The translations under genes and the position numbers were made by a program. The notes below the pieces were generated by a model. It did no database searches, was not told where the DNA came from, and saw nothing but the letters and a program-made list of their open reading frames with translations. From Methanosarcinales archaeon (GTDB taxonomy: Archaea; Halobacteriota; Methanosarcinia; Methanosarcinales; Methanoperedenaceae), in NCBI GenBank assembly GCA_905339155.1, contig CAJPFJ010000007.1:1-64000 (forward strand): a DNA stretch of 64,000 nucleotides. The letters are read 5' to 3'. This document shows positions 36,034 through 44,494 of the stretch, piece after piece (the stretch's first letter is position 1; each line of letters starts with the position of its first letter).

Positions 36034-36119
36034 TATATCGGATATCTTGTTTTATTAACGATACCGATATATACATTGATAAACATATCGGTATAGTTTA
36101 ATTATGTCCGATACCGATA
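36034..36119 (+). promoter_or_regulatory. Inverted-repeat operator cluster ahead of and within the fic start
   Basis: ATACCGATAT (36061-36070) and ATATCGGTAT (36085-36094) form a perfect 10-base inverted repeat with a 14-base spacer. The same word recurs at 36111 inside codons 3-6 and partly at 36034 (TATATCGGATATC). The repeats bracket the likely TATA box, so binding would repress fic. Confidence 0.6.
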
Positions 36120-37030
36120 GTCCATTGATTCATAAGAAACTCCTCACTCGTATAGAAGAGAAAATGGGCCGCCTCAACTCGCTGCGCCCTCTTCCGGCAG
36201 ATAGCGTAATAAGATTACATGATGAAATGCGTCTCCTTCATACCTATCATTCTAATGCAATAGAAGGGAATACCCTGACACTTTCTGAGACAAGACTTGT
36301 TCTTGAAGAAGGTACTACTATAGGAGGGAAGTCCCTGCGGGAGCATCTTGAAGCAACAAATAATGCAAAGGCATTTGATCTGATCGAAGATATTGCAAAC
36401 AAGAAAAAACCAATAGACCATATTACAATCCAGCAAATTCATGAGCTTGTAACCGCTGGCATACTCGAAGAAGCAGGCAAATACAGAAGAATTAATGTCA
36501 GGATTACTGGCGCGGTAAAAACTCCGCCTGACTGGTCAAAGATAGTAAAACTGATGGATGAACTGGTTAAGAAAATATCAGAAAGTAAAACACATCCGGT
36601 TGAAACTGCTGCATACCTCCAGCATCGATTTGTAAAGATTCATCCATTTATTGATGGTAATGGCAGGGTAGCGCGTTTACTTACAAACCTGTACTTGTTC
36701 TCACGTGGATATCCGGTTATTGTCCTGAAAAGTGAAGAAAGAGGGAAATATTACAAATTTTTAAGGGCTGCTGATGCTGGAAATCTTGGCACTTTTGCCA
36801 ATTTCATTGCAAAAGCCGTGGATGAGAGCCTGACAATGTATCTGTCGATCTATGGAGGGATCGATGAATTGCTGCCATTGAAAGAGCTTGCAAAAGGAAC
36901 TCCTTATTCACAGGAGTATCTGAGCCTGAGAGCAAGACAGGGAATTCTGGATGCTGTGAAAACCGGGAAATCATGGTATTCATCAAAACGGGCTGTGGAA
37001 GAGTATCTTTCTGAACATGGGATGAAGTGA
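36104..37030 (+). CDS. Fic family protein (AMP/NMP transferase)
   Basis: A 308-residue Fic protein with catalytic motif HPFIDGNGR at residues 180-188 and an N-terminal inhibitory helix motif SNAIEGN (S50, E54), the intramolecular-inhibition type. Fic enzymes move AMP or similar groups from nucleotides to protein hydroxyls. The C-terminal ~50 residues (SLRARQGILDAVKTGKSWYSSKRAVEEYLSEH in outline) look like a helix-turn-helix found on many Fic proteins. With a set of inverted repeats over its promoter, self-repression through that domain is a reasonable guess. Confidence 0.9.
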   Translation: MSDTDSPLIHKKLLTRIEEKMGRLNSLRPLPADSVIRLHDEMRLLHTYHSNAIEGNTLTLSETRLVLEEGTTIGGKSLREHLEATNNAKAFDLIEDIANKKKPIDHITIQQIHELVTAGILEEAGKYRRINVRITGAVKTPPDWSKIVKLMDELVKKISESKTHPVETAAYLQHRFVKIHPFIDGNGRVARLLTNLYLFSRGYPVIVLKSEERGKYYKFLRAADAGNLGTFANFIAKAVDESLTMYLSIYGGIDELLPLKELAKGTPYSQEYLSLRARQGILDAVKTGKSWYSSKRAVEEYLSEHGMK

Positions 37031-37140
37031 ATGGAAAAAGAACAAGAATCAGGATTATGACCCGCAATATCCATATCAGATGTAATTTAGAGGTATCTCC
37101 AATAAAAGGTCTTTTGACTATCACTAAACTCCGTTGAATC

Positions 37141-37641
37141 TCAAACTGCACCAACCTTTTTCCGATGCCTGACCAGCCCGCCATCAGCCAGTATCTCACG
37201 AAGGAACTCAGGAAGTTTTGTAGCCTGGTATTTCACATTTTCATGTACAATTATTCCATTTCCAGTATCTATTTCAATTGTATCCCCTTCTTCGCAGTCG
37301 ATCCTGGCTTCAATAATTGTAAGACCTACATTGATAGCATTCCTGAAAAATATCCTCGCGAAAGATCCAGCTACAACGCAGGCAATGCCAGCATATTTTA
37401 ACGCCAGCGGCGCCTGTTCGCGAGATGATCCGCATCCGAAATTCTCACCCGCCACTATTACATCACCCTTTTGCACTTTTGTTGAGAACTGCGGGTCTAT
37501 TCCTTCCATTACATGTGCTGCAAATATAATCATCTCAGTAGTCCGCAGGTATTTTCCTGGAATAATCACGTCAGTATCTACATTATCGCCAAATTTCCAC
37601 ACTTTTCCGGTGATCTTGCCAGGATCATTTATGATCGCCAT
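37141..37641 (-). CDS. hacB: Homoaconitase small subunit (coenzyme B pathway)
   Basis: A 166-residue small subunit of the isopropylmalate/homoaconitate hydro-lyase family. The substrate loop reads GKYLRTTEM (residues 29-37). YLRT, with its arginine, is the version of methanogen homoaconitase; isopropylmalate enzymes have YLV there. The swivel-domain serine motif [13 protein letters not shown] is intact. With HacA it would convert homocitrate and longer homologues to iso-forms during 2-oxosuberate synthesis for coenzyme B. One base downstream of hacA. Confidence 0.85.
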   Translation of the reverse strand: MAIINDPGKITGKVWKFGDNVDTDVIIPGKYLRTTEMIIFAAHVMEGIDPQFSTKVQKGDVIVAGENFGCGSSREQAPLALKYAGIACVVAGSFARIFFRNAINVGLTIIEARIDCEEGDTIEIDTGNGIIVHENVKYQATKLPEFLREILADGGLVRHRKKVGAV

Positions 37642-37642
37642 A

Positions 37643-38887
37643 TCAAATAACCTCCCTTGGATCTGCTATCTCTCCACGCAATGCGCTTGCTGCTGCGGTC
37701 TGGGGCGAAGACAGGTAAATCAATCCTCCAGCCCCCATACGCCCTTTGAAGTTCCGATTGGATGTGGAAAGACATGTCTCGCCTTCGCATATCACTCCCT
37801 GGTGGGCGCCAAGGCACGGCCCGCATCCGGGCGGTGCAATAACAGCGCCTGCTTTAAGAAGTGTTGAAATTATCCCGGATTCTGTGGCTTTTATGAGTAT
37901 TGAACGGGAAGCTGGCAACACGATCGTCCTGGTTTTTACTTGCTTTCCATTCAGGATCTTTGCAACAATCTCAAGGTCTTCGTATCTGCCATTAGTACAG
38001 GAACCTATGAAAACCTGGTCAAGTTGTGTCCCAACGAGTTCGCTTATATTGAAAACATTATCCACTTCATGTGGTTTTGCGATCTGCGGTTCAAGGTTTG
38101 CCACATCATAATATAAATCTTCACAGTATGTAGCATTTTCATCAGCATAAACCGGTTCATATTTTTCTTTTGCCTTTCCATTCAGAAAAGTAAAGGTTTT
38201 TTCATCAGCCGGAACTATACCGGTTTTTGCTCCCATTTCTATGGACATATTGCATAATGTCATACGTTGCGCCATTGAAAGGTCATTAATTGTCTCTCCA
38301 TAATATTCGATGGCTTTATAATTAGCACCATCGGTTCCTATGTTTTTTATTATATTAAGTGTCAGGTCTTTTGCCGATACGCCCTTTGAAAGCTTCCCTT
38401 CTACCGTTATTCTGATAGTCTGCGGAACGCGAAGCCAGAGTTTTCCTGAGGCAAATATCTCTGCCATATCCGTCGCCCCGACACCTGTTGCTAATGCCCC
38501 GAATGCCCCGTAAGTACATGAGTGCGAATCCGCGCCTATTATGAGTTTTCCAGGCAGTGCAAATCCATTTTCAGGAAGCACCTGGTGGCATATGCCCTCG
38601 CCTATGTCAAAGAAGTTAGTAATTCCCTGTTCGCGAACCCATTGCCTTATTCCATGATGCAGTTTTGCACCAGTATCGGTATGGGCGGGTGTATAGTGAT
38701 CAAATGGTATTATGATTCGTCCCGGATCCCATACTTTCTTTATGCCCATCTCTTTAAAGGCTTTCACGGCAAGCACTCCCGTACCGTCATGCGCCATCGA
38801 ATAATCAATATTTGCTATCACAAAATCATCGGCAGCGACTTGTTTTCCGGCTGCGCGGCTGAGAATTTTTTCGCTGATCGTTGGCAT
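37643..38887 (-). CDS. hacA: Homoaconitase large subunit (coenzyme B pathway)
   Basis: A 414-residue aconitase-fold subunit. The three [4Fe-4S] ligands are in IGSCTNGR and in [31 protein letters not shown] and the N-terminal AKILSRAAG-like start ([12 protein letters not shown]) match archaeal LeuC/HacA. Specificity is set by the small subunit, which here is of the homoaconitase type. The operon is driven by a shared promoter element 28 bases upstream. Confidence 0.88.
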   Translation of the reverse strand: MPTISEKILSRAAGKQVAADDFVIANIDYSMAHDGTGVLAVKAFKEMGIKKVWDPGRIIIPFDHYTPAHTDTGAKLHHGIRQWVREQGITNFFDIGEGICHQVLPENGFALPGKLIIGADSHSCTYGAFGALATGVGATDMAEIFASGKLWLRVPQTIRITVEGKLSKGVSAKDLTLNIIKNIGTDGANYKAIEYYGETINDLSMAQRMTLCNMSIEMGAKTGIVPADEKTFTFLNGKAKEKYEPVYADENATYCEDLYYDVANLEPQIAKPHEVDNVFNISELVGTQLDQVFIGSCTNGRYEDLEIVAKILNGKQVKTRTIVLPASRSILIKATESGIISTLLKAGAVIAPPGCGPCLGAHQGVICEGETCLSTSNRNFKGRMGAGGLIYLSSPQTAAASALRGEIADPREVI

Positions 38888-38914
38888 GGTTATTTGCCAA
38901 TTGTGTTAGAGCGG

Positions 38915-38984
38915 ATATATAGCACTTATTATATCAGCAAGTGTTGTCATATTTATTAGGAAAAGCGAAAGGTGGGGGCAAAAC
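38915..38984 (-). promoter_or_regulatory. Shared promoter element ahead of hacAB
   Basis: Minus strand: TTTTGCCCCCACCTTTCG, CTTTTCCTAATAAA, GACAACACTTGCTGATAT, nine bases (AATAAGTGC), TATATAT, 28 bases before the hacA start. It links coenzyme B synthesis to the transport/dehydratase array. Confidence 0.72.
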
Positions 38985-38986
38985 AG

Positions 38987-39757
38987 CTAATCCAGATCCT
39001 TCCTTAACTGTGCCGCTTTCGTAAAAAAACTATCCGTAGAGTAATGCAGCACAAGGCTTGACGCGATCATTCCTGCCACAAAGATCGAAGTAAAAATCGC
39101 TATCTGTATTGATGCAGCTTCCATCGGGTCAGCGCCTCCAAGCAGCATGCCAGTCATGACACCTGGTATCCACACAATGCCAAGGTTTTTCATATTATCT
39201 ATGGAAGGTATCAAAGCCGAAAGAATGCCCTGTTTGAGGCATGCTGCTGCTGCAAGCTCGGGTTTGGCGCCCATGGCCAGATACGCTTCAACTTCAGACC
39301 GCCTGTTCTTTATCTCTCCTTTATACCTGTCTATAGCAAGCGAACTCACATTCATGGCATTGCCAATAAGGATGCTGCCGGTAGGGACAATATATCGTGC
39401 TTCCAGGGGGAAGATGCCCATCAGGAAAAAAGGGAGAAGTAACAATAAAGACGCAGAAGCTATCGAAACGATAGCGACTGGCAAACCCTTCTCAAGCTTT
39501 CCCGATCTTGAATAAGTGGTATATCCTGCGATTGCAGCCATAGCCACAAGCACAAAAAAACTCCAGAAAAGAGGCTTTTCAAACAATATCAGGATGATGG
39601 AGGCAAGTATCAGTATCTGTACCAGGGCTCTTGTACCTGCCAGTAATATTTCCCTTCCGATGCCAAATCTGTGCGCATAAGCTGCTGACAGTATCACCAG
39701 AAAAACAGTAAGAGCAAGTGCAAGAGCTTCAAGCATTATAATCCCCCAGCCTTCCAT
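38987..39757 (-). CDS. FetB-like ABC permease (UPF0014)
   Basis: A 256-residue membrane protein with about six or seven spans and the family motif GNAMNVSSLAIDR followed by EAYLAMGAKPELAA and GMLTGMLLGGADP-like PGVMTGMLLGGADP. FetAB (YbbLM) in Escherichia coli exports iron. Its start overlaps the ATPase gene by 29 bases. Metal export is the family expectation. Confidence 0.82.
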   Translation of the reverse strand: MEGWGIIMLEALALALTVFLVILSAAYAHRFGIGREILLAGTRALVQILILASIILILFEKPLFWSFFVLVAMAAIAGYTTYSRSGKLEKGLPVAIVSIASASLLLLLPFFLMGIFPLEARYIVPTGSILIGNAMNVSSLAIDRYKGEIKNRRSEVEAYLAMGAKPELAAAACLKQGILSALIPSIDNMKNLGIVWIPGVMTGMLLGGADPMEAASIQIAIFTSIFVAGMIASSLVLHYSTDSFFTKAAQLRKDLD

Positions 39758-40403
39758 CCCTGAGGATCAATCTCCTTCCCCCTATCCTTTCAACCTGTTC
39801 TTTCTCATGAGTGACCCAGAGTATGGTCAGATCCCTTTTTTTTTGCAAACCCAATAGCAATTTCTCGATTCTCTCAGCCGACAGTGCATCAAGAGACGAA
39901 GTTGGTTCATCCAGAAGAAGAATCTCTGGCTGGTTTGCAAGTGCTCTTGCTATGCATACCCGTTGTTTTTCTCCAATTGAAAGTTGTCCGGCATCCGCAT
40001 CCAGCAAATCTTCAGGTATACCGGCATCCCTGGAAAGAGTTTCAATTCCAGTATTTCCATCCCACAATTTTATACCGAAAACTAAGTTATCCCTTACACT
40101 TCCTTTAAAAACGACAGGTACCTGGAAAACCATGCCGATCTTTCGCCTCAGCTCCATGGGAACATGGCTTCTGATATCATTGCCGTTTAGCAGGATGATA
40201 CCGGAATCGATCTCGGAAAGTCTGTTGATCAACCGAAGAAGAGTTGATTTTCCGGAACCTGAAGCTCCCATGATACTGACAAGTCCACCTTTATTGACCT
40301 TAAGGTCAAGACTGTTTAAAATCTGTGTCCTGACCCTGGTATTATTTACGTTGCGAAAGACAGCTTTTGATACATTTTTCAACTCAAGGTGAACATGATT
40401 CAT
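39729..40403 (-). CDS. FetA-like ABC ATP-binding protein
   Basis: A 224-residue ATPase: Walker A GASGSGKST near residue 47, Q-loop VFQVPVVF, signature LSIGEKQR (variant of LSGGQ), Walker B EILLLDEPTSSLD, switch WVTHEKEQ. Pairs with the UPF0014 permease encoded by the overlapping next gene. No shared promoter box is seen upstream. Confidence 0.87.
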   Translation of the reverse strand: MNHVHLELKNVSKAVFRNVNNTRVRTQILNSLDLKVNKGGLVSIMGASGSGKSTLLRLINRLSEIDSGIILLNGNDIRSHVPMELRRKIGMVFQVPVVFKGSVRDNLVFGIKLWDGNTGIETLSRDAGIPEDLLDADAGQLSIGEKQRVCIARALANQPEILLLDEPTSSLDALSAERIEKLLLGLQKKRDLTILWVTHEKEQVERIGGRRLILRDGRLGDYNA

Positions 40404-40441
40404 CTGTCCTGAAATGTCCTACAATTCTATAAACAATGCCA

Positions 40442-42589
40442 TTACTTCCTCAGAACCAGATATCCTGTCGTTACAAGACCTGCCACAGCAAAGAATATCC
40501 AGTTCCATTGCTGGGGCTTGGCCGTATCACCAGGTGTTGTTACTGGCGAACTGGTTTGTACTGCACCGGGTGAAGCTGACTGTAACGAAGTACCAGGAGT
40601 TGTTGTGACTGATGCCCATGTTTCAGTGGAAGTTATGGGTGCAGCAGATGTGGTGGTTGCATTGGCACTTGCAGCTTTTGAATCAATTTTTGAATTGGCC
40701 AAGATCACCTGTTCAAAATATGGATAGAATCGCAGTGTAGTTGAACTGTCAGCTACCTTGAATTTTAATCCATTCCCAAGGTCAATAACAGCATTCTGGG
40801 CAAGGTTTATGGAGTTCTCCTTATTATATAGCAGCACATAATTCTCATTGGCTTCTTTTACCTCAAATACTCCGAACTTGTCTTGGGCTTTTACTTCCAA
40901 AACATTCTGGGATATAAGCCAGGTGTATCTTATCTGCAAAAATGTTTCCGTGTCTTTGGCACCTGAAAATATACTATCTACATATGTAACGAATACAGGT
41001 ACATTTGATTCTCCTTTCAGGTTATTCGCAGTATAAGTGTATACTTCTCCCTCATTTACTATTTTAGTATCTAACGTTATTCCATCTTTTATCAGGGAAA
41101 GTGATGCCTGTCTTGGATTTGTTTTTACATCAAGAGCATCAACTGTAAGATTAAATCCTTCACCAAGGTTCCATGTCGTACCAATCTTCAGTGTCTGCTT
41201 TTCATCTGTCTTTTGTTCGATTATAAGTTTTGCCAGCTTGTTCGCCTTGCCATTCACGGCAACATAAACCTCCCCGAACCACCCAAGCCGTGAATAGTAG
41301 CCTCCATTCCTGCTATTTATGAACGTCTTTGTTGTACTATTGTACTCAAGAGCATTCTCAACTTTCAAACCTTTTTCACTGAATACTTTATATTTTTGGT
41401 CTGTCCGGGATGTATTATAAAGCAGCTTTTCTGTCTCAATAGTCCTCTTCATATTGGTCAAAGTTAATGCGCTCTGATCAACGAGAAGACTTTCACTTGA
41501 TTTCCCTCCACCAGATGCATACCAGAATCCCGGGAATCTTTGTGCATCCCATACAAGAGTCTTATACTTGCTCTCGTCATAAGCGCCGCCTCTTAATTCA
41601 TATTTTCCAGGTTTTGTTTTTTCAAGTATCGGATAAAAGCGAAGCGCTGTTGTGCTATCGGCTACTTTGAACTTGAGGTCGCCGTACAGCGGCTGTACCG
41701 AGTTCTGGCCAAGGTTTATGGACGTATCTTTATTATATAGGGTCAGGGAGTTTTCTGTTGCTTCTTTCACCTCAAAAACACCAAATTTATCTCCGCTCTT
41801 TATTTCAAGCACATTATTGGATATTAACCATGTATATTTAAGCTGGACAAAGGCAGCCATGCCTTCTGCACCTGTGAAAATTCCATCAATGTAAGTGACA
41901 AATAGCGGTACGCTGGATTCTCCACCCAGGCTTTTTTCGGTATATGTATAGACTTCACCTTCATTAACTACCTTTATATCCAGTGTTTTGCCATCCTTTG
42001 CCAGGATAAGCCATGCCTGCCTTGGGGATGTTTTTGTATCAAGGGCTTCAAGGGTAAGATTATATCCTTCTCCGAGATCCCAGGACACACCGAGCTTTAA
42101 TGTCTGCTTTTCATCTGTCTTTTGTTCTTTTATAAGTTTTGTCAGCTTGTTTGCTTTTCCGTTCACGGCTATATAGACGTCACCAAACCATCCAAGCCGT
42201 GCATAATATCCACCTGTAGTATTTCTTGTAAAGATCTTGCTGGTGCTGTTATATTCAAGACCGTTCTCTACCAATTTGCCTTTTTCGCTGAAAACCTTAT
42301 ATTTCTGGTCAGTGCGAGAGGTATTATACAGGAGTTTTTCTTCATTGATTATTCGACTGCTTGTTTTCAAGCTTGACGAAACCTGGTCAATCTTGAGGGT
42401 TTCGCTTGATTTCCCGCCACCATACCAGAACCCAGTAAAATTCTGGGCATCCCACAGCAATGTGGTATTATATTTATTTGAGCTCTCATCAAAAACCACG
42501 CCATGGATCTCGACTTTAGTCACGTTGCCGGCTGTTACGGGTATTGCTGAAATTAATATGATCGCAAGTATTGCCAATATTTGTTTCAT
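40442..42589 (-). CDS. S-layer family protein with two tandem duplication domains
   Basis: A 715-residue exported protein. An N-terminal signal peptide (ILAILAIILISAIPVTAG) is followed by two repeats of the Methanosarcinales S-layer domain (about residues 24-310 and 330-600). Each opens with a VWDAQxFxGFWY phrase (LLWDAQNFTGFWYGGGKSSE, LVWDAQRFPGFWYASGGGKS). A Ser/Thr/Pro/Ala-rich linker (about 615-690) and a C-terminal membrane helix (WIFFAVAGLVTTGYLVL) anchor it. No PGF-type sorting motif is present. It has a shared promoter element, so the cell surface changes with the regulon. Confidence 0.88.
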   Translation of the reverse strand: MKQILAILAIILISAIPVTAGNVTKVEIHGVVFDESSNKYNTTLLWDAQNFTGFWYGGGKSSETLKIDQVSSSLKTSSRIINEEKLLYNTSRTDQKYKVFSEKGKLVENGLEYNSTSKIFTRNTTGGYYARLGWFGDVYIAVNGKANKLTKLIKEQKTDEKQTLKLGVSWDLGEGYNLTLEALDTKTSPRQAWLILAKDGKTLDIKVVNEGEVYTYTEKSLGGESSVPLFVTYIDGIFTGAEGMAAFVQLKYTWLISNNVLEIKSGDKFGVFEVKEATENSLTLYNKDTSINLGQNSVQPLYGDLKFKVADSTTALRFYPILEKTKPGKYELRGGAYDESKYKTLVWDAQRFPGFWYASGGGKSSESLLVDQSALTLTNMKRTIETEKLLYNTSRTDQKYKVFSEKGLKVENALEYNSTTKTFINSRNGGYYSRLGWFGEVYVAVNGKANKLAKLIIEQKTDEKQTLKIGTTWNLGEGFNLTVDALDVKTNPRQASLSLIKDGITLDTKIVNEGEVYTYTANNLKGESNVPVFVTYVDSIFSGAKDTETFLQIRYTWLISQNVLEVKAQDKFGVFEVKEANENYVLLYNKENSINLAQNAVIDLGNGLKFKVADSSTTLRFYPYFEQVILANSKIDSKAASANATTTSAAPITSTETWASVTTTPGTSLQSASPGAVQTSSPVTTPGDTAKPQQWNWIFFAVAGLVTTGYLVLRK

Positions 42590-42624
42590 TTTTATAACCT
42601 CTTTGTTCAGAGATTTTTCCGAAT

Positions 42625-42693
42625 CTATATAATGCTAGAGAAATCAGCAACAGTTGTCACAGTTCATCCAAAAACAGTATAAATGAAGCAAAA
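42625..42693 (-). promoter_or_regulatory. Shared promoter element ahead of the S-layer gene
   Basis: Minus strand: TTTGCTTCATTTATAC, then GACAACTGTTGCTGATTT, nine bases (CTCTAGCAT), TATATAG, 36 bases before the start codon. The middle TTTTCCGAATAAA block is degenerate. Confidence 0.65.
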
Positions 42694-42812
42694 GATTCCG
42701 CTTTGGTTCAATAATGCAAGTATTCAAAACGAAATCAACTTTTTAGCAATTATTGAACAAAATGAAAAAAGTAATTACGAAAAGTCATCTATCTGACGAA
42801 GAATGCGGATTT

Positions 42813-43031
42813 TCAATGCTTTTTGATTATGACCATAAAATCGCTACCTGATTCCTCAATCTTTACAATTTCATGTCCCTGCTCCCTTGACCATTCCGGA
42901 ATTGCATTTCTTGCAGTAGCATCATCTGTTAACACTTCAAGTTCTTCACCGGTTTTTAACCCATCGATCTGTTTCTTGGTATAGAACAATGGCAGCGGGC
43001 ATACTTTACCTCTTGCATCTATTTTGTGCAT
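42813..43031 (-). CDS. TusA-family sulfur carrier protein
   Basis: A 72-residue TusA-like protein with the active cysteine in DARGKVCPLPLFYTKK. LKTGEELEVLTDDATARNAIPEW is the normal second half, so it is complete. It is the second intact TusA of the window and lies next to a broken third copy. It is probably monocistronic. Confidence 0.88.
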   Translation of the reverse strand: MHKIDARGKVCPLPLFYTKKQIDGLKTGEELEVLTDDATARNAIPEWSREQGHEIVKIEESGSDFMVIIKKH

Positions 43032-43115
43032 GTGTTATAGTATGGATCCTGGTATATTTTAGGTTTGGATAAAGGCAAAAAATGTTAGGATTATTCGCTT
43101 TCTCAAAAAAGATAT

Positions 43116-43230
43116 TCAGCCTTTCCGGACAAAGATCGTATAATTTCCTTTGACAACCTCGACCGCAAGCAATTCATTCCCGGATTTCTTTGCCCAGGCA
43201 TCGATATGGCCAGGGATAATTGAGAAAAAG
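43116..43230 (-). pseudogene. C-terminal fragment of a TusA-like gene
   Basis: The minus strand reads IDAWAKKSGNELLAVEVV and then KGNYTIFVRKG before TGA. This aligns with the end of the TusA at 24.0 kb (IDVWLTKSGDEFLDVET, then IFVKKG). The N-terminal half with the CPxP cysteine is absent upstream. No start codon or ribosome binding site is visible. Confidence 0.7.
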
Positions 43231-43401
43231 CTGAAGGGATAAAATTTTCCTTTTAAAAATGCCTGCTGGTTTCAGAGTATTGGGAGCTTTTCGACTCATC
43301 CTATATGAATAACCACTTTAAACCCTGAGGACAATGGCATCATTTAGGCGGGTTTGATCCTAATAAGAACGTAAATCTTATAACATCTCTTTGAAATGCT
43401 A

Positions 43402-43453
43402 TTGAGGGGGCTAGTTTCGAAGGAATTCGTGGGTTCAAATCCCATCCCTGGCA
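43402..43453 (+). pseudogene. 3' half of a tRNA-Leu (integration scar candidate)
   Basis: From the anticodon loop (TTGAGGG) to the acceptor 3' strand. Thirty-four bases from GTTTCGAAGG through CATCC are identical to tRNA-Leu(GAG) at 13757-13841, and ATCAAT after the acceptor also agrees. The last seven acceptor bases differ (CCCTGGC instead of CCTCCGC), and no matching 5' half exists upstream. It could be one end of an old tRNA-targeted insertion or a decayed second tRNA-Leu. Confidence 0.7.
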
Positions 43454-43770
43454 TCAATTGCGCTTCTTTATGTTCAGAAGACGGTTTCATCCAGGCCTGC
43501 CTTCCACTTTTATCAGACACACTGCACTCCAATTTGATGTGTATAAAAAAGCGGTCATCGGCATGGCAATGAATCAAAAAATTGAAAAGTCGGAATCAAT
43601 ATATGAATTGGTGGACGTACTTGCGGCTTATGGATGATGGGCCATATTGTTAATCCTGCACGGTTGATCCAGGATATGGAGCGAATGGGAATTGAACTAC
43701 ATATAAAAATTTATTAGTCAAATATTTATGACCACAAACACATCAAATCGATTTTATGCATAAATGGAAA
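43454..43770. other. Intergenic stretch with no convincing gene
   Basis: Only short frames are present, the best being about 24 residues near 43563-43637 on the plus strand (KIEKSESIYELVDVLAAYG). No RNA gene, repeat or clear promoter is seen before 43771. The DNA looks like part of the decayed zone between the tRNA fragment and the methyltransferase. Confidence 0.4.
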
Positions 43771-43806
43771 TTTATATGAAGTATCTTTCATATAAATTTA
43801 TATGAA
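43771..43806. promoter_or_regulatory. Palindromic operator overlapping the methyltransferase promoter
   Basis: A perfect 20-base palindrome, TTCATATAAATTTATATGAA (43787-43806), is preceded by a third half-site TTTATATGAA (43771-43780). The palindrome contains the TATA box and ends 12 bases before the ATG at 43819, so a bound dimer would block initiation. Confidence 0.65.
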
Positions 43807-43818
43807 ATAAAAGGCATA

Positions 43819-44481
43819 ATGGTAACTGAAAACATGAATGATACAAAACGTGGACAGGCCATTTACACAAAATCGTTTTTGGCCCTCTATGATCTAACTG
43901 TGCTTGGTTTTTTCTGCAGTTTCATTTGGAGGTGTCCTTCACATCACATATTAGAATTGTATGATCAACATGTATCTAAAAACCATCTGGACATAGGTGT
44001 CGGTACCGGTTACTTTTTGGATCATTGCCGGTTTCCTGTTTCTAATCCGCGCCTTGCATTAATGGATCTGAATCCTAATAGCCTTATGAAGTCCAGAGAG
44101 CGTTTAGAACGATATAATCCTGAAGTTTACCGTATGAACGTTCTGGAAATTGAAATGGCAGGAATTCAGCACTTCGACTCGGTGGCACTAACCAATCTGC
44201 TTCACTGTTTGCCAGGCACCATGAAGACGAAGGGAATCGTATTTGAGAAAATAAGGAGTTTGTTGAATCCTGGCGGAGTTGTCTTTGGTTCCACCATCCT
44301 CGGAAAGGGAGTCGATAATAATTTCCTGGCAAAATACTTCATAAACGCAAACAATACAAGAGGCGTTATGACCAATATGCAGGATGACCTTGATAGTTTA
44401 ATGAATGAATTGGAACAATACTTTCCTGAGAGCTCCGTCAAAGTAATTGGATCTATGGCGCTGTTTTGGGGAAAAAAGTGA
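43819..44481 (+). CDS. SAM-dependent class I methyltransferase
   Basis: A 220-residue methyltransferase. Motif I is LDIGVGTGYFLDHC near residue 57; motif II ends in ALMDLNPNSL; FDSVALTNLLHCLPG is motif IV; LLNPGGVVFGST is motif VI. It resembles small-molecule or lipid methyltransferases. The substrate cannot be told. It is single, strongly promoter-controlled (see the palindrome), and intact among gene fragments. An alternative ATG five codons downstream exists. Confidence 0.85.
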   Translation: MVTENMNDTKRGQAIYTKSFLALYDLTVLGFFCSFIWRCPSHHILELYDQHVSKNHLDIGVGTGYFLDHCRFPVSNPRLALMDLNPNSLMKSRERLERYNPEVYRMNVLEIEMAGIQHFDSVALTNLLHCLPGTMKTKGIVFEKIRSLLNPGGVVFGSTILGKGVDNNFLAKYFINANNTRGVMTNMQDDLDSLMNELEQYFPESSVKVIGSMALFWGKK

Positions 44482-44494
44482 GCCATTACATTTC

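Noticed and set aside
13757-43453. Complete integrated virus or conjugative element
   Set aside because: Between the tRNA-Leu and its 3' fragment there is no integrase, replication, capsid or conjugation gene; only the attachment-like geometry supports an insertion, so it is reported as a scar candidate.
43344-43577. Open frame on the minus strand with GMGFEPTNSFETSPLNS
   Set aside because: This is the familiar artefact of translating the reverse strand of a tRNA T arm and variable region; it overlays the tRNA-Leu fragment and has no independent support.
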